Shown here: positions 53,029 to 64,000 of the stretch, piece after piece
How the letters are laid out: the number at the start of each line of letters is the position of its first letter
Position numbering within the stretch: the first letter of the stretch is position 1
Assembly (NCBI GenBank): GCA_028284865.1
Contig: JANQQV010000009.1
Coordinates: 97,245-161,244 of the forward strand
Origin: Rhodothermales bacterium
GTDB lineage: Bacteria > Bacteroidota > Rhodothermia > Rhodothermales > UBA10348
Length of the DNA: 64,000 nucleotides
Reading direction: 5' to 3'
The notes under the pieces: model-generated
What the model saw: the letters and a program-made list of their open reading frames with translations, nothing else
Told to the model about the DNA's origin: nothing
Database searches by the model: none
Position numbers and translations under genes: made by a program

Positions 53029-54447
53029 ATGGATCGTCGCACGAAGATCGTTTGCACGCTCGGACCTGCTTCAGATGACCTCGAAACCATCCGCCAGCTC
53101 ATCCGCGCTGGCATGGATGTCGCCCGTTTGAATTTCTCCCACGGAACCCACGCCTGGCACAAATCCCTGATTGAGCTCGTGCGAGAGGCTGGGAAGAAGG
53201 AGGGTAAGCGCATTGCCATCCTCCAGGACCTGCAGGGGCCCAAATTGCGTGTCGGCGATGTCGAGGATGGTGAAGTGGCGTTGGTAGCGGGGCAGAAGCT
53301 GATCATCACCCCCACACGGCAGAAGCTCAGTACCAGCGAACGCATTTGGGTCAACTACCCTACGCTCGCCGAAGACGTTGAGGTGGGAGGAGAGATACTG
53401 CTGGACGATGGTCACCTGGAGCTGGAGGTGAAGGGATTTGAAGGCAAGGATGTCATCACCGAAGTGCGCGTTGGCGGACCCCTGCGCTCCAGAAAAGGAG
53501 TAAACCTGCCCCACATCCATACCTCAACGCCAGCGCTGACCAACAAGGACCTGAAGGATCTGGCATTCGGCATCGAGAACAAGGTCGACATCATCGCGCT
53601 CTCCTTTGTCCGTCAGGCATCGGATGTCAAGCAGCTGGTGGACAAGCTGAAGGCCGAAAAGTCGAAAGCCATGGTTGTGGCCAAGATCGAAAAGCCGGAA
53701 GCGCTCGAGATGATGGACGAAATCATCGACCTGGCGGACGGCGTCATGGTGGCCCGTGGCGATCTCGGGATTGAAATGCGGCTGTCAAAAGTGCCCGGTG
53801 CGCAAAAGCGCATCATTCAGGCGTGCCTCGAATCAGCCAAGCCAGTGATTACAGCCACGCAGATGTTGGAGAGCATGATCGACAATGCTCGTCCGACACG
53901 TGCGGAGGTCAGTGATGTAGCCAATGCCGTTCTGGATGGTAGCGATGCCGTGATGCTGTCGGGCGAAACGGCCATCGGTGCGCATCCGGTGCGCGTGGTT
54001 GAAGTGATGTCCAACATCATTCGGGAGGCGGAAAAGCAGTTCACGGACAACGTAATCGATCCGACGCCGGTGCTGGAGTCGCCAACGACGACAGAGGCCA
54101 TTTCCCGCACGGCATTCTTCCTCGCCCACAAGCTGAATTGCAAAGCCATCGCCTGTCTGACCGCGTCTGGAACGACGGCCCGTTGGATTGCGCGGCATCG
54201 CCCGAATGTGCCCCTGTACGCCTTTACCGGAGACCGTCGCATCCTGGGGCAATTGGCGCTCTCCTGGGGAACAAAAGGATTTTTCTTGCCTTTCCAGACC
54301 GACACGGACCGGGGCATTGAGCTCGTCCACGAACGCCTCAAGAAAGAGGGCCTCGCCCAGACAGGGGACTTCGTGGTGATCACGGCCGGCATGCCGCTTC
54401 CAGCGCATGGCCGAACCAACATGGTCAACGTCAGCGAAATTCCCTGA
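53029..54447 (+). CDS. pyk: Pyruvate kinase
   Basis: A 472-residue protein with the full family layout: RTKIVCTLGPASDD at the start, MDVARLNFSHGTH, the B domain (residues ~70-170), the active-site KIEKPEALEMMDEIIDLADGVMVARGDLG stretch (residues 221-249) and PVITATQMLESM. It converts phosphoenolpyruvate and ADP to pyruvate and ATP in glycolysis. Single gene with its own promoter, no operon partner. Confidence 0.97.
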   Translation: MDRRTKIVCTLGPASDDLETIRQLIRAGMDVARLNFSHGTHAWHKSLIELVREAGKKEGKRIAILQDLQGPKLRVGDVEDGEVALVAGQKLIITPTRQKLSTSERIWVNYPTLAEDVEVGGEILLDDGHLELEVKGFEGKDVITEVRVGGPLRSRKGVNLPHIHTSTPALTNKDLKDLAFGIENKVDIIALSFVRQASDVKQLVDKLKAEKSKAMVVAKIEKPEALEMMDEIIDLADGVMVARGDLGIEMRLSKVPGAQKRIIQACLESAKPVITATQMLESMIDNARPTRAEVSDVANAVLDGSDAVMLSGETAIGAHPVRVVEVMSNIIREAEKQFTDNVIDPTPVLESPTTTEAISRTAFFLAHKLNCKAIACLTASGTTARWIARHRPNVPLYAFTGDRRILGQLALSWGTKGFFLPFQTDTDRGIELVHERLKKEGLAQTGDFVVITAGMPLPAHGRTNMVNVSEIP

Positions 54448-54582
54448 ATCCGCTCCCGGTAGCGCGTAAAGTGCTCCACTCTCATCCTCGTATTGTCGAA
54501 CGCAATCTGATTGCCAGTCAGCCCACCTGCTACGAACTCCCATCAGGGATCACACTGCTCTCCTCTGAGCGCCCAAGCTGAC

Positions 54583-57500
54583 ATGTCATCCATGCGTTCC
54601 AATCGTTCGCGACCCTTCTCCCTTGCGTCTCCGCTCCGCGTGTTTGTCGTGGCGCTGATTGCTGTTGTTTCGTTGCCGGGGTGCAAGACCCCCGACTTCA
54701 TCGGGAATCGCTACAACAACTTTACGGCGTACTACAACACGTTCTACAACGCAGAACGGCAGTTCAAGTCCGGGTACGAGAATCTGGACCGCTTCAGCGA
54801 GCAGGTCGATCGGAAGCAATACCTGCCCCTCTTCGTCAAGACAACGGGGACATCGGCATCGCGGGAGTTCGAGCAGACGGTTCTCAAGAGTGCTGACATT
54901 TTGCGAGAGCACCCTGAATCCAAGTGGGTGGACGATGCGCTGATGCTCATTGGCAAATCGTATTTCTACCAGGAGAACTACGTTGGCGCCATCCAGAAAT
55001 TCACTGAGGTGATCGAGCAGGGGACAGGACTCCGGGATGAAGCCCAATTCTGGCTGGCTAGATCCCTTATGACCAGCGGAGCCTATGACGAAGCGCTGGA
55101 AGTGTTGACCCTGGCGATGGCTCAGGAGGACGCTGATGACCAGTGGGTTGCCCAGGATCGGTTGCTGCTCGCCGAGTTAGCCATCCAGCAGGAGCTGTGG
55201 GAGGAGGCCGCCGGTCATCTGGAGGCTGGGCTAGATTCCGTGAAGGACAAGGAATTGGCTGCACGCTCTTCATTCCTTCTGGGCCAGGTGCAGGAAACAC
55301 TGGGCAACTACCCGGAAGCTTATCGTGCCTTCCGCGAGGTGCGGGAATACTCCGCGCCTTACGAGCTCGACTATGCCGCCCGGTATTCTGCCGTGCGCAT
55401 AGACGGACTGTACCTGGACGCCGATCGCGCGCTTTCAGAAGTGCGTCGATTGGAGCGGGATGACAAAAACCTGGACAAGACGGCCGAGCTCAGATTCCTG
55501 CGTGCGCGCATTCTTCAGGATATCGGTGGAGCCGATGAGGCCATCCTGACTTACGATGAGCTTCTATATGACCCGCTGGCATTGCCTCCGGGCGCAAGCC
55601 TTGGGGACCTGCGTGGTCGCATCCATTATGCTTTGGGTGAGCTCTATCGCGACGTCGATCGCAATTTCGTTATGGCAGCGGCACACTTTGATACGGCCGC
55701 AGCAGCACTGGGTGGTGCCGGCGCAACCCGTGCGAATTCCCGGTCCGCGGCCAGTCAGGATGAAGTCAAAGCGCCTGAAGCCATCGAAGATGCTGCCCTT
55801 CTGAAGGACAGTTTCAGTCGGTACGCCTCCGTTTATGGTGATGTCGCCCGGTATGACTCTCTGTTATACCTCGGAGAACTTCCGGAAGATGAGTACGAGG
55901 CCCGCATTCTGGAAATGCGACGTCAACGTGCAGAGGAACTGGAAGAACAACGTCGACTGCTCGAGCAACGGCAGCGTGAGCAGGCCTTCCGGGAGTCCGC
56001 AAGCCAGAATTCGGCGGTTGCAAACCGTGGGTTGCCAGAAGGCAAAGTGATTCCCACGCCCGATGATCCGACCGGGATGGCAGGTGGTTTCCTTTTCCAT
56101 GAGGACCCCATCAGGGTTCAGGAAGGGCGCGTCCAGTTTCAGAATGTCTGGGGGAATCGCCCTCTTGTTCCAAATTGGCGGCGTTCAGCTGCGCTGAACG
56201 CCGCGGACGTCGAGCTCTCTGACGAAGAGATTGCCGAACAGGAAGCCATTCTGCAGCAGTTGGAGCAGAATGAACTGCCTGAGATCGATGATTCCGCTGT
56301 TCCGCGGGACAGTACCAAGCAGGCCACGATGCGATCGGACCGTGCTATCGCGCGCTATGAACTCGGAAACATCCTCTTTCTCGGAATGGCGTTGCCTGAC
56401 TCGGCAGCGGTCTGGTATCGAACGGTCATCGAAGAGGATACAGAGCAGACTGTGGCTTCCCGCGCACAGTTTGCCCTCGCCGAAGTCCAGCGGGCTCTTG
56501 GGGATTCGTTGTCGGCCGTCCGGCTGTACCGCGATTTGCTGGATCGTTTTCCGGAGTCGGATTTCATTCCAAGTGTCCAGGATCGTCTCGGCATGGAGGT
56601 GACTGCAGTGGCTATCACGGATTCAACAGCCATGGCCAATGCCGCTTTCGAGAAGGCTATTGTATTAAGGGACGAGGATACCAATGTGGCAGTGGACTCA
56701 TTGCTGGCCGTTGCATCCGACTGGATTGACTATCCCGAAGCCTCGCGCGCCCTTTTTGCCATCAGCGATATCCATCTGGAAGCGGCTGATGGCGACTCTG
56801 CGTCGATATTCATGCCGATTCCGTTCACGCTGCACCGGGATCGAATGGCGCCCATATGGCCGAACCTTTTCAAGACCCAGGCAGAGGTTGATTCGCTTCA
56901 GGCTGCAGTGACAGCTGCGCAGCTGGCTGCAGACTCGGCAGCCGTAGCCATGAACAACGCGATGGAGGACGCCGTCTCCGGAACGGAGCACTCCGGCGAA
57001 TTGACCTCCGCATCGTCCGATTCGACCATGGCCGCATCGGATTCTGTCGTGTCCGACTCTACGGGTACCGCAGGACCGACCGGTGAGATGCCGGCTGGTG
57101 GTGAAGAATCGGAAACCGAAGCTGACTCCTCGGGGGTGAACGTTGCTGCGGCCGACTCCTCGGGGGTGAACATTGCTGCGGCCGACTCCTCGGGGATGGA
57201 CATAGCTGAAGCCGATTCCTCAGGGGCGGACGTTGCAGCAGAATTGGTTGAGGCTGATTCCTTGAACGCTATCGAAGATCCTGCATCACAACCGGCAGAT
57301 TCGACTTCGACCCCAACAGAGGCATCCGTTCCAGTCGTCTTGCCTGTTCCGGATGAGGTGCTCAATCCCGTTTTGACGATCGAGGACGTTCTTTCCAAGA
57401 TCAAATCCCTGGAATCACGGTCAGAGTTGGGTCTTCGCGCCACATCGACGCTGGACGCTATTGTCGCACTTCGAACGCCTCCTGAGCCGAAACTGCCGGA

Positions 57501-58080
57501 TTCGCTTGAATTGGTGACAGCTGACTCGCTCAGGTTGGCAGCAATGAGTGATTCTCTTGGTGTTCCTGTCGACAGCCTGAAGAACATTCCCGGTCTGGAC
57601 GCTGCGCAGGCTCCAGCAGTTGAGGCGGAGCCTCCGCAGGCGGCCATGTCCGACAGCGACGTCCTTGCTCTGGTTGCGCAGGCCGCAGCGCGGCGGGATT
57701 CGCTTGCGGCCGCTCGTGCTCGCAATGTGCCGCGTGCCGGTGGTCCAGTCAATGACGACCGAGTAGACCGCACCAGCAGGACGCTGAAGACCATGCTGCC
57801 CAATGGACAGCTGGACGAGGAAGCATCTGGATACACTTTCACGTTCGGCAGTCACCCCGACATGATTGCTGCCCAGGAGCAGTATCGTGAATTGAGGCTG
57901 TTGCTGGAGGAGACGGGAATTGAACTCTACCTGATCACCGACACGGATCCGGAAGAACCCGAATTCCTGGTAGGGTGGGGTCTGTTCGAGACCGCCGAAG
58001 AACGTGATGAAGCCGAGGCTGAATTTTCTGCGATATTGCCTGAATCGCGTAACATTCTGCACCTCTTGTCGGCTGATTGA
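54583..58080 (+). CDS. PorW/SprE-like type IX secretion lipoprotein
   Basis: About 1165 residues from ATG 54583 (ATG 54592 also possible). The lipoprotein signal is SPLRVFVVALIAVVSLPGC. It is followed by NRYNNFTAYYNTFYNAERQFKSGY, resembling the signature of PorW/SprE (a T9SS gliding and secretion component), then many TPR-like helical repeats (residues ~70-330 and ~540-660). An acidic low-complexity segment with a 10-residue tandem repeat and a C-terminal SPOR-like ~80 residues follow. The presence of several T9SS clients in this window supports the assignment; PorW identity is by signature only. Confidence 0.75.
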   Translation: MSSMRSNRSRPFSLASPLRVFVVALIAVVSLPGCKTPDFIGNRYNNFTAYYNTFYNAERQFKSGYENLDRFSEQVDRKQYLPLFVKTTGTSASREFEQTVLKSADILREHPESKWVDDALMLIGKSYFYQENYVGAIQKFTEVIEQGTGLRDEAQFWLARSLMTSGAYDEALEVLTLAMAQEDADDQWVAQDRLLLAELAIQQELWEEAAGHLEAGLDSVKDKELAARSSFLLGQVQETLGNYPEAYRAFREVREYSAPYELDYAARYSAVRIDGLYLDADRALSEVRRLERDDKNLDKTAELRFLRARILQDIGGADEAILTYDELLYDPLALPPGASLGDLRGRIHYALGELYRDVDRNFVMAAAHFDTAAAALGGAGATRANSRSAASQDEVKAPEAIEDAALLKDSFSRYASVYGDVARYDSLLYLGELPEDEYEARILEMRRQRAEELEEQRRLLEQRQREQAFRESASQNSAVANRGLPEGKVIPTPDDPTGMAGGFLFHEDPIRVQEGRVQFQNVWGNRPLVPNWRRSAALNAADVELSDEEIAEQEAILQQLEQNELPEIDDSAVPRDSTKQATMRSDRAIARYELGNILFLGMALPDSAAVWYRTVIEEDTEQTVASRAQFALAEVQRALGDSLSAVRLYRDLLDRFPESDFIPSVQDRLGMEVTAVAITDSTAMANAAFEKAIVLRDEDTNVAVDSLLAVASDWIDYPEASRALFAISDIHLEAADGDSASIFMPIPFTLHRDRMAPIWPNLFKTQAEVDSLQAAVTAAQLAADSAAVAMNNAMEDAVSGTEHSGELTSASSDSTMAASDSVVSDSTGTAGPTGEMPAGGEESETEADSSGVNVAAADSSGVNIAAADSSGMDIAEADSSGADVAAELVEADSLNAIEDPASQPADSTSTPTEASVPVVLPVPDEVLNPVLTIEDVLSKIKSLESRSELGLRATSTLDAIVALRTPPEPKLPDSLELVTADSLRLAAMSDSLGVPVDSLKNIPGLDAAQAPAVEAEPPQAAMSDSDVLALVAQAAARRDSLAAARARNVPRAGGPVNDDRVDRTSRTLKTMLPNGQLDEEASGYTFTFGSHPDMIAAQEQYRELRLLLEETGIELYLITDTDPEEPEFLVGWGLFETAEERDEAEAEFSAILPESRNILHLLSAD
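57121..57240 (+). repeat. Tandem 30-bp repeat inside the PorW-like gene
   Basis: Four 30-bp units (57121, 57151, 57181, 57211) encode ADSSGVNVAA, ADSSGVNIAA, ADSSGMDIAE and ADSSGADVAA. The first two units differ at only two bases, and the later units have drifted. Such in-frame coding repeats commonly expand or shrink. Confidence 0.85.
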
Positions 58081-58256
58081 CGTAAGCATTATTTCCATCC
58101 GGCTTCAGGGGCTCTTCGAGCTCTCCCTGGTCGGTCAGGATGGAACCAAAACGTCAAGCTCAGGTACGGTCGATCCCTTTGGAAGCGGCCGTTCCGGCAC
58201 CTTCCTGATACCAACGCTTTCGACTGGCCCACCCGGTGGGAAGCGCGCATGACTTC

Positions 58257-60449
58257 ATGGCCCAGAACGAAAAAGACAAGCTGAATTTGAATCGCGGACA
58301 GGATGGCTCCGGGCCAAGACTTCCGGATCGTCGCCCCCGATTCATGTTGTGGATCTATCTCTTCGCCTTCATGGCGTTGCTCGTCCACATTTTCATTCGC
58401 ATGGGCGATATCGAGCCCCAGGAGGTCGAGTACTCCGAATTCCTCCAGCAGGTGGAAGCTGGTTGGGTCGAAGAAGTCGTCGTGGTCAACAACCTTCGCG
58501 TTGAAGGTCTTTACACACAGCAGGCCATTCAGGAAGGGCGTGTTGAAGTAAAGCCGGTCCAGCCCAACATCCTCACAGGCCCTCAGCCGGATGCTGCGCG
58601 CTCCTTCGTGTCGACGAAGCCGGCCGATCATGAACTGATCCAGTTTCTGATCGACTACAACCTGGCCCAAGCGGAAGCTGACGGCACAGAAGTTGGATTC
58701 GACGCCCGTCAGGAAGAGAATTGGTTTGGCGGACTGCTGACCTGGATTTTCCCTCTGGCCATCATCATCGCCCTGTGGGTATTCCTGATTCGCAGAATGA
58801 ACCCCGGGTCCCAGGTGTTGAACATCGGCAAGAACAAGGCCGTGCTCTTCGACGCGATGGGAGACCAGAAGCTTACGTTCAAAGACGTGGCGGGCCTTGA
58901 AGAAGCAAAAGAAGAGGTCGTCGAGGTCGTCGAGTTCCTCAAGAATCCGAAGCGATTCACGCGTTTGGGTGGAAAGCTTCCGAAAGGCGTCCTCCTTGTG
59001 GGCCCTCCAGGTACCGGTAAGACGCTTCTTGCCAAAGCTGTGGCGGGTGAAGCCGGAACGCCATTCTTCTCGTTGTCCGGCTCGGACTTTGTCGAGATGT
59101 TTGTTGGAGTGGGCGCCGCCCGCGTGCGTGACCTCTTCCGACAGGCCAAAGAAAAGGCCCCATGTATCATCTTCATTGACGAGATCGATGCCATTGGCCG
59201 TTCACGTGGCAAGGGCATGATGATGGGAGCCAATGATGAGCGCGAGAACACGCTCAATCAGCTGCTTGTCGAGATGGACGGATTCAACACCGATAGCGGT
59301 GTGATCATCATGGCGGCCACGAACCGCCCGGACGTCCTTGACTCGGCGCTCATGCGCCCGGGACGTTTCGATCGCCAGATCCTTATCGACAAACCCGATC
59401 GTCGCGAACGGGCTCAGATTTTCAAGGTCCACACGCGCAACCTCATCCTGGCCGAAGAAGTGAATGCCGAGGTGCTTGCGTCCCAGACGCCAGGTTTTGC
59501 CGGTGCCGAGATCGCCAACGTATGTAATGAGGCAGCGCTCCTTGCAGCCCGCGAGGACAAGGATGCGATCGACATGCAGGACTTCGAGCGCTCCATTGAC
59601 CGTGTCATTGCGGGTCTGGAGAAGAAGAACAAGCTCATTTCGCCTGACGAGAAGAAGATCGTTGCCTACCACGAGGCTGGGCACGCCATCACGGGTTGGT
59701 ATCTCAAATACACCGATCCGGTGGTCAAGGTGTCCATCATTCCACGTGGTCTTGCTGCGCTGGGATATGCCCAGTACCTGCCCGAGGAGCGCTATCTCTA
59801 CACCCGGGAAGCCCTGATTGATCGCATGATCATGGCGATGGGTGGACGAGTAGCCGAGGAGATCATTTTCGGGCGCATTTCTACCGGTGCGCAAAATGAC
59901 CTCGAGCGTATTACGGCCATGGCCTACGCAATGGTTGTCGACTACGGGATGAGCGAGAAGATCGGCTACATCTCCTTCAATCTGTCTGGCAGGGGAGACC
60001 AGGGGCCCATGTTCTCCAAGCCCTACTCGGACGAAACGGCGCGGATGATTGACGAAGAGGTCAAAGCCATCATCGACGAAGTCCGTCGCGAAGCCCGCAT
60101 TCTCCTCGAGAAGCACGCGGACAAGCTTGAGGACATGGCTCAGGCGCTACTGAAGAAAGAGGTGCTTGGTCCCAAGGACCTCGTGGAGTTACTCGGTGAG
60201 CGCCCGCACGGCGAATACATCGACTTCCACCATACGACATCGCCTGATGAATCAGCCGTCTCCGAGGACGCTTCTGGAGATGGTGCTGTTGCACAGGCAG
60301 CCCCAGTCGTGGAACCAGAAATGGGTGCGGACGACGAGGTGGCGCCGAAAGAAGGTGATGATTCCGTCTCCGCCGACGAAGCGACGAAAGGAGCGCAATC
60401 AGAAGGGGCAGAAGAGGAAGAAAAAACCGGAGGCGAACAGTCCGGTTGA
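58257..60449 (+). CDS. ftsH: ATP-dependent zinc metalloprotease FtsH
   Basis: About 730 residues from ATG 58257 (a longer GTG start at 58236 is possible). Two membrane helices ([19 protein letters not shown] and [16 protein letters not shown]) flank a periplasmic domain. The AAA+ ATPase has Walker A GPPGTGKT, Walker [12 protein letters not shown] and the second-region-of-homology arginine finger (MRPGRFDRQ). The peptidase has the HEAGH zinc motif. The C-terminus is a long acidic tail rich in Ala/Glu/Asp. It degrades misfolded membrane proteins and short-lived regulators. Its end lies 329 bases before rpsL. Confidence 0.97.
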   Translation: MAQNEKDKLNLNRGQDGSGPRLPDRRPRFMLWIYLFAFMALLVHIFIRMGDIEPQEVEYSEFLQQVEAGWVEEVVVVNNLRVEGLYTQQAIQEGRVEVKPVQPNILTGPQPDAARSFVSTKPADHELIQFLIDYNLAQAEADGTEVGFDARQEENWFGGLLTWIFPLAIIIALWVFLIRRMNPGSQVLNIGKNKAVLFDAMGDQKLTFKDVAGLEEAKEEVVEVVEFLKNPKRFTRLGGKLPKGVLLVGPPGTGKTLLAKAVAGEAGTPFFSLSGSDFVEMFVGVGAARVRDLFRQAKEKAPCIIFIDEIDAIGRSRGKGMMMGANDERENTLNQLLVEMDGFNTDSGVIIMAATNRPDVLDSALMRPGRFDRQILIDKPDRRERAQIFKVHTRNLILAEEVNAEVLASQTPGFAGAEIANVCNEAALLAAREDKDAIDMQDFERSIDRVIAGLEKKNKLISPDEKKIVAYHEAGHAITGWYLKYTDPVVKVSIIPRGLAALGYAQYLPEERYLYTREALIDRMIMAMGGRVAEEIIFGRISTGAQNDLERITAMAYAMVVDYGMSEKIGYISFNLSGRGDQGPMFSKPYSDETARMIDEEVKAIIDEVRREARILLEKHADKLEDMAQALLKKEVLGPKDLVELLGERPHGEYIDFHHTTSPDESAVSEDASGDGAVAQAAPVVEPEMGADDEVAPKEGDDSVSADEATKGAQSEGAEEEEKTGGEQSG

Positions 60450-60778
60450 GAACACCGCTGAGCCCCGACTTGTGCAGGCTGCCTGCTGACGGATAGCCCC
60501 GCTGTTTTTCCGGCCACCGATCGGGTATGAAACGGCCTCTTAAGCGCATGACCGAAAAGATATATTGATATATACCAATAGTGTAACATGTGCGGCCTTT
60601 CAGAGATCTGTGGCGGTTTTTCTCCTCAAATAGTGGTCATCTCAACGCATCTTCACAGAAAGGTGCGTGTGCATGTGGATAGAGTCCGTATATTGCGAGG
60701 CTGAAACAATTCGGGAAGCGCCCATTTCCGGCGCAGAACGAAGCCTTAGAAACTGATCGAAAACAGACGGTAATCCAC
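60450..60778. promoter_or_regulatory. Leader region of the str operon
   Basis: A 329-base non-coding stretch. It has an AT-rich segment at 60559-60574 (ATATAT/ATATAT) and TATATTG at 60689-60695, one base short of a Bacteroidota-type -7 element, about 85 bases before rpsL. The str operon promoter is probably here but no clean box pair was found. Nothing else recognised. Confidence 0.4.
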
Positions 60779-61153
60779 GTGCCAACGATCCAGCAATTGG
60801 TTCGCAAAGGACGCAAGCCGCAGGTCAAGCAGACCAAGTCTCGCGCGCTGGCGGCCAGCCCGCAGCGACGCGGTGTTTGCACCCGTGTATACACGACCAC
60901 ACCGAAGAAGCCGAACTCGGCTCTCCGTAAAGTGGCCAAGGTTCGCCTCACGAACGGAATCGAAGTCATCGCCTACATCCCTGGCGAAGGACACAACCTC
61001 CAGGAGCACTCCATCGTGCTCGTCCGCGGCGGTCGTGTAAAAGACCTTCCAGGCGTTAAGTACCACATTGTTCGTGGTGCCCTTGACACCTCCGGTGTCG
61101 AAGATCGCCGTCAGAGCCGATCGAAGTACGGCGCGAAGCGCCCGAAGAAGTAA
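60779..61153 (+). CDS. rpsL: 30S ribosomal protein S12
   Basis: A 124-residue protein starting at GTG 60779. The family sequence is complete: [14 protein letters not shown], the decoding-site loop [12 protein letters not shown] with the lysine pair found in streptomycin-sensitive strains, [31 protein letters not shown] and a basic tail. It takes part in tRNA selection at the ribosomal A site. First gene of rpsL-rpsG-fusA-tuf. Confidence 0.98.
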   Translation: MPTIQQLVRKGRKPQVKQTKSRALAASPQRRGVCTRVYTTTPKKPNSALRKVAKVRLTNGIEVIAYIPGEGHNLQEHSIVLVRGGRVKDLPGVKYHIVRGALDTSGVEDRRQSRSKYGAKRPKK

Positions 61154-61256
61154 TCGGCCCAACCCAATTCAGAATGACCGGGCTCTCTGCTTGAGCGGAT
61201 TGCCCGTCTTGTTTTCCAGACAAGGTCCTGCTCAGGCAGGGAAGCGCTAGAACACC

Positions 61257-61724
61257 ATGCGTAGAAAAACAGCAGAAAAGCGTCATCCGATTGAGGATCC
61301 CATCTACAAAGATGTGCTCGTCTCCAAATTCGTGAACGCGGTGATGAAGAGCGGTAAGAAGAATGTGGCCCGGAAACTGGTCTACAATGCTTTTGACGTC
61401 ATCTCCGAGCGCACGAGCGAAGACGGTATCGAGGTCTTTCGTCAGGCTGTGAACAATGTGGCTCCTCTTGTTGAGGTCCGCAGCCGTCGCGTCGGTGGTG
61501 CCACATACCAGGTGCCGATCGAAGTTCGTCCAGAGCGCCGCACGGCGCTGGCGTTCCGCTGGCTCATCCAGTACGCCACGAGCCGAAATGACAAGAGCAT
61601 GGCCAACCGCCTGGCCAGTGAGCTCATCAGTGCGGCGAAAGGCGAGGGCGGTGCCATCAAGAAGAAGGATGACACGCACCGCATGGCCGAGGCCAACAAG
61701 GCATTCGCCCACTTCCGCTTCTAA
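61257..61724 (+). CDS. rpsG: 30S ribosomal protein S7
   Basis: A 155-residue protein of normal length with [43 protein letters not shown] and the C-terminal [11 protein letters not shown]. It binds the 3' domain of 16S rRNA and represses the str operon in other bacteria. Second gene of the operon, 103 bases after rpsL. Confidence 0.98.
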   Translation: MRRKTAEKRHPIEDPIYKDVLVSKFVNAVMKSGKKNVARKLVYNAFDVISERTSEDGIEVFRQAVNNVAPLVEVRSRRVGGATYQVPIEVRPERRTALAFRWLIQYATSRNDKSMANRLASELISAAKGEGGAIKKKDDTHRMAEANKAFAHFRF

Positions 61725-61768
61725 TCACTCCCAGCCGGGCTGTCCCGGAAAATTGATTTAATAGGTCA

Positions 61769-63865
61769 ATGTCCAAAGTTTTCTCACTTGAAAAGACGCG
61801 CAACATCGGCATCATGGCGCACATTGATGCTGGTAAGACGACGACGACTGAGCGTGTCCTGTATTACACGGGCAAGCTGCACCGCATGGGTGAGGTACAC
61901 GAAGGTGGTGCCACCATGGACTGGATGGAGCAGGAGAAAGAGCGCGGTATCACGATTACGTCCGCTGCCACGACCTGTGAGTGGAAAGATCACCGTATCA
62001 ACATCATCGATACCCCTGGTCACGTTGACTTCACGGTAGAAGTTGAGCGTTCCCTCCGTGTTCTCGATGGTGCTGTTGCCCTGTTCTGCGCCGTAGGTGG
62101 TGTTGAGCCTCAGTCCGAGACGGTCTGGCGCCAGGCCAACAAGTACAACGTGCCTCGTATTGCGTTCGTCAACAAGATGGACCGCACTGGAGCCGACTTC
62201 GTCAATGCGGTTACGCAGATGAAGGAGCGCCTGAAAGCCAATGCCGTTCCGGTTCAAATTCCGATCGGCGAAGGCGAGATGTTCAAGGGTGTGATCGATT
62301 TGATCACTAATAAGGCCATTATTTGGCACGATGAAACCCAGGGCATGACGTGGGACGAAATTGATATTCCACACGACCTGGAGAAAGACGCCCGTCACTG
62401 GCGCATCAACCTGCTTGAAGCAGTTGCTGAGCACAATGACGAGCTCCTGATGAAATACCTCGAAGGTGAGGAGATCACAGAGCAGGAAATGAAAGACGTG
62501 GTTCGCGAAGCGGCCCTCAGTCTTGACATTACTCCAGTATTCTGTGGGTCGGCCTTCAAGAACAAAGGAGTCCAGCGCCTGCTCGACGCTGTTCTGGACT
62601 TCCTGCCGTCTCCACTCGACGTTCCGGCCATCACGGGTGTCCACCCGCGTACGGACGAAGAGCTGACGCGTCCTTCCGATCCAGAAGGTCCTTTCAGTGC
62701 CATCGCCTTCAAGGTGATGACCGACCCTTATGTCGGTAAGCTGACCTTCTTCCGCGTCTACTCCGGTAGACTGGACAAAGGATCAGCCATCCTGAATGCC
62801 ACTTCAGGCAAGAAGGAGCGCATCGGTCGCATCCTGTTCATGCACGCTGATTCTCGCGAAGATGTCGAAAGCGTTCGCGCTGGGGACATTGCCGCTGGTG
62901 TTGGTGTCAAGCAGGTTCACACCGGTGACACGTTCTGCGATCCGGATCATCCGGTCATCCTCGAGAAGATGGAATTCCCGGAGCCGGTAATTCGCATTGC
63001 CATCGAGCCCAAGACGAAAGCCGACTCCGACAAGCTCGGAAACGGTCTTCAGAAGCTGGCCGAAGAGGATCCGACGTTCAAGGTGAAAGTCGACCACGAA
63101 ACGGGTCAGACCATCATCGCCGGAATGGGCGAGTTGCACCTCGAGATCATCGTTGATCGCCTGAAGCGCGAATTCAAGGTGGAAGCCAACGTTGGTAAGC
63201 CACAGGTTTCCTACCGCGAATCCATCAGCAAGACCGTCGACAAGCGCTACACCCACAAGAAGCAGTCTGGTGGTCGTGGTCAGTTCGCCGAAGTCTGGGT
63301 CGAGATCGGTCCCTCCGAGGAAGTGGAAGAGGGTCTCGAGTTCATCGACGACATCAAAGGTGGCTCCATCCCGCGTGAGTTCATTCCCTCTGTTGAAAAG
63401 GGGATTGCAAGCTCCATGCTGCAGGGTCCGCTTGCGGGTTACCCGATCGAAGGCATCAAGGCTCGTCTCTACGATGGGAAATTCCACAACGTTGACTCGG
63501 ATCAGCTGTCCTTCGAGATCGCTGGTCGCATGGCCTTCCGCGAAGCAGCCCGTGCCGCCAGCCCGGCGCTCATGGAGCCCATCATGGCGGTTGAAGTCGT
63601 TACGCCGGAAGAGTACATGGGAGAAGTCATCGGTGACCTCAACAGCCGCCGTGGCCGCATCGACTCGATGACGCCTCGTGCCGACGCCCAGGTCATCAAG
63701 GCATTTGTCCCGCTGTCGAACATGTTCGGTTACTCTACCGACATGCGTTCGATCACGCAGGGTCGCGCCATTTACTCCATGCAATTTGATCACTTCGCTG
63801 AAGTGCCGAAGAGCGTTGCCGACGAGATCATCGCCGCGGCATCGGGCACAGCAGACGAAGACTAA
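61769..63865 (+). CDS. fusA: Translation elongation factor G
   Basis: A 698-residue protein. G1 [13 protein letters not shown]3 DTPGHVDF, G4 NKMD and G5 GSAFKN are in place; domains II-V follow, with the domain IV region [15 protein letters not shown] and [12 protein letters not shown]. It drives ribosomal translocation with GTP and, with RRF, recycling. Third gene of the str operon, 44 bases after rpsG. Confidence 0.98.
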   Translation: MSKVFSLEKTRNIGIMAHIDAGKTTTTERVLYYTGKLHRMGEVHEGGATMDWMEQEKERGITITSAATTCEWKDHRINIIDTPGHVDFTVEVERSLRVLDGAVALFCAVGGVEPQSETVWRQANKYNVPRIAFVNKMDRTGADFVNAVTQMKERLKANAVPVQIPIGEGEMFKGVIDLITNKAIIWHDETQGMTWDEIDIPHDLEKDARHWRINLLEAVAEHNDELLMKYLEGEEITEQEMKDVVREAALSLDITPVFCGSAFKNKGVQRLLDAVLDFLPSPLDVPAITGVHPRTDEELTRPSDPEGPFSAIAFKVMTDPYVGKLTFFRVYSGRLDKGSAILNATSGKKERIGRILFMHADSREDVESVRAGDIAAGVGVKQVHTGDTFCDPDHPVILEKMEFPEPVIRIAIEPKTKADSDKLGNGLQKLAEEDPTFKVKVDHETGQTIIAGMGELHLEIIVDRLKREFKVEANVGKPQVSYRESISKTVDKRYTHKKQSGGRGQFAEVWVEIGPSEEVEEGLEFIDDIKGGSIPREFIPSVEKGIASSMLQGPLAGYPIEGIKARLYDGKFHNVDSDQLSFEIAGRMAFREAARAASPALMEPIMAVEVVTPEEYMGEVIGDLNSRRGRIDSMTPRADAQVIKAFVPLSNMFGYSTDMRSITQGRAIYSMQFDHFAEVPKSVADEIIAAASGTADED

Positions 63866-63921
63866 ACACCCCTTTCAGAAACGCACACCTGTCCAGGTAA
63901 GACTCCAATAGGTATTCCAAC

Positions 63922-64000
63922 ATGGCAAAGGAAACTTTCCAGCGTAACAAGCCTCACGTGAACGTCGGTACGATCGGTCACGTTGACCACGGCAAGACGA
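63922..64000 (+). CDS. tuf: Elongation factor Tu, 5' end (cut by the window)
   Basis: ATG 63922 opens the sequence [20 protein letters not shown], followed by DHGKT, the family N-terminus with the G1 P-loop. Only 26 codons are in the window. It follows fusA by 56 bases in the conserved str operon. Confidence 0.97.
   Translation, partial: MAKETFQRNKPHVNVGTIGHVDHGKT

Overview
This window most likely comes from a bacterium of the Rhodothermota/Bacteroidota assemblage. The evidence is several exported proteins with type IX secretion (T9SS) C-terminal sorting domains, a PorW/SprE-like T9SS lipoprotein, a cysteate-synthase-like enzyme (sulfonolipid-type metabolism), few clear Shine-Dalgarno sites, and a TTTG-N21-TAnnTTTG promoter in front of a tRNA gene. 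The taxon is inferred from gene content only. The host DNA is GC-rich by eye. One block, about 21.9-34.2 kb, is patchier and partly AT-richer.

Layout. 1-9.8 kb: start of a TonB-dependent receptor (cut by the window edge), a split Tm-1-type pair (TIM-barrel PEP-hydrolase-like plus UPF0261), T9SS-exported proteins including a metzincin protease, a Kelch lipoprotein, a class II aldolase and a luciferase-like flavin monooxygenase. 9.9-19.8 kb: Gfo/Idh/MocA oxidoreductase, CIA30-like protein, a VapBC module, and an aerobic molybdenum-hydroxylase locus (IorA/IorB type, a SufU-like protein, and convergent XdhC and MocA-like maturation genes), then a methyltransferase, a small outer-membrane protein and a sirtuin. 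19.8-21.7 kb: a DUF2779 remnant, an HNH-MazG-like fusion and a staphylococcal-type nuclease.

21,941-34,219 is an integrative element in tRNA-Arg(ACG). A 51-bp perfect direct repeat marks both ends, an integrase gene sits beside the intact tRNA copy, and a helically spaced heptamer (GTGAGTA) occurs inside both ends. It carries two tyrosine recombinases, an excisionase-like protein, an HUH replication initiator and no virion genes. Cargo is a convergent Nudix-like/SIR2 pair, an EVE-DUF3427-DUF3883 protein that looks like a modification-dependent restriction enzyme, a T9SS-exported cysteine-peptidase-like protein and a small Cys-rich/hypothetical gene pair. This is the best candidate here for an undescribed mobile defence island.

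34.2-38 kb: beyond the tRNA lie a Vgb-like propeller protein, a mobile mystery protein A/B (HTH plus Fic) module and an HTH/membrane-protein pair. 37.8-52.8 kb: cysteate-synthase-like enzyme, two tandem MacB/FtsX permeases, a choice-of-anchor-B protein, a TMEM175-like channel, two multihaem c-type cytochromes with TPR tails and a HEAT-repeat protein. 53-64 kb: housekeeping genes pyk, porW-like, ftsH, then rpsL-rpsG-fusA-tuf running off the window end.
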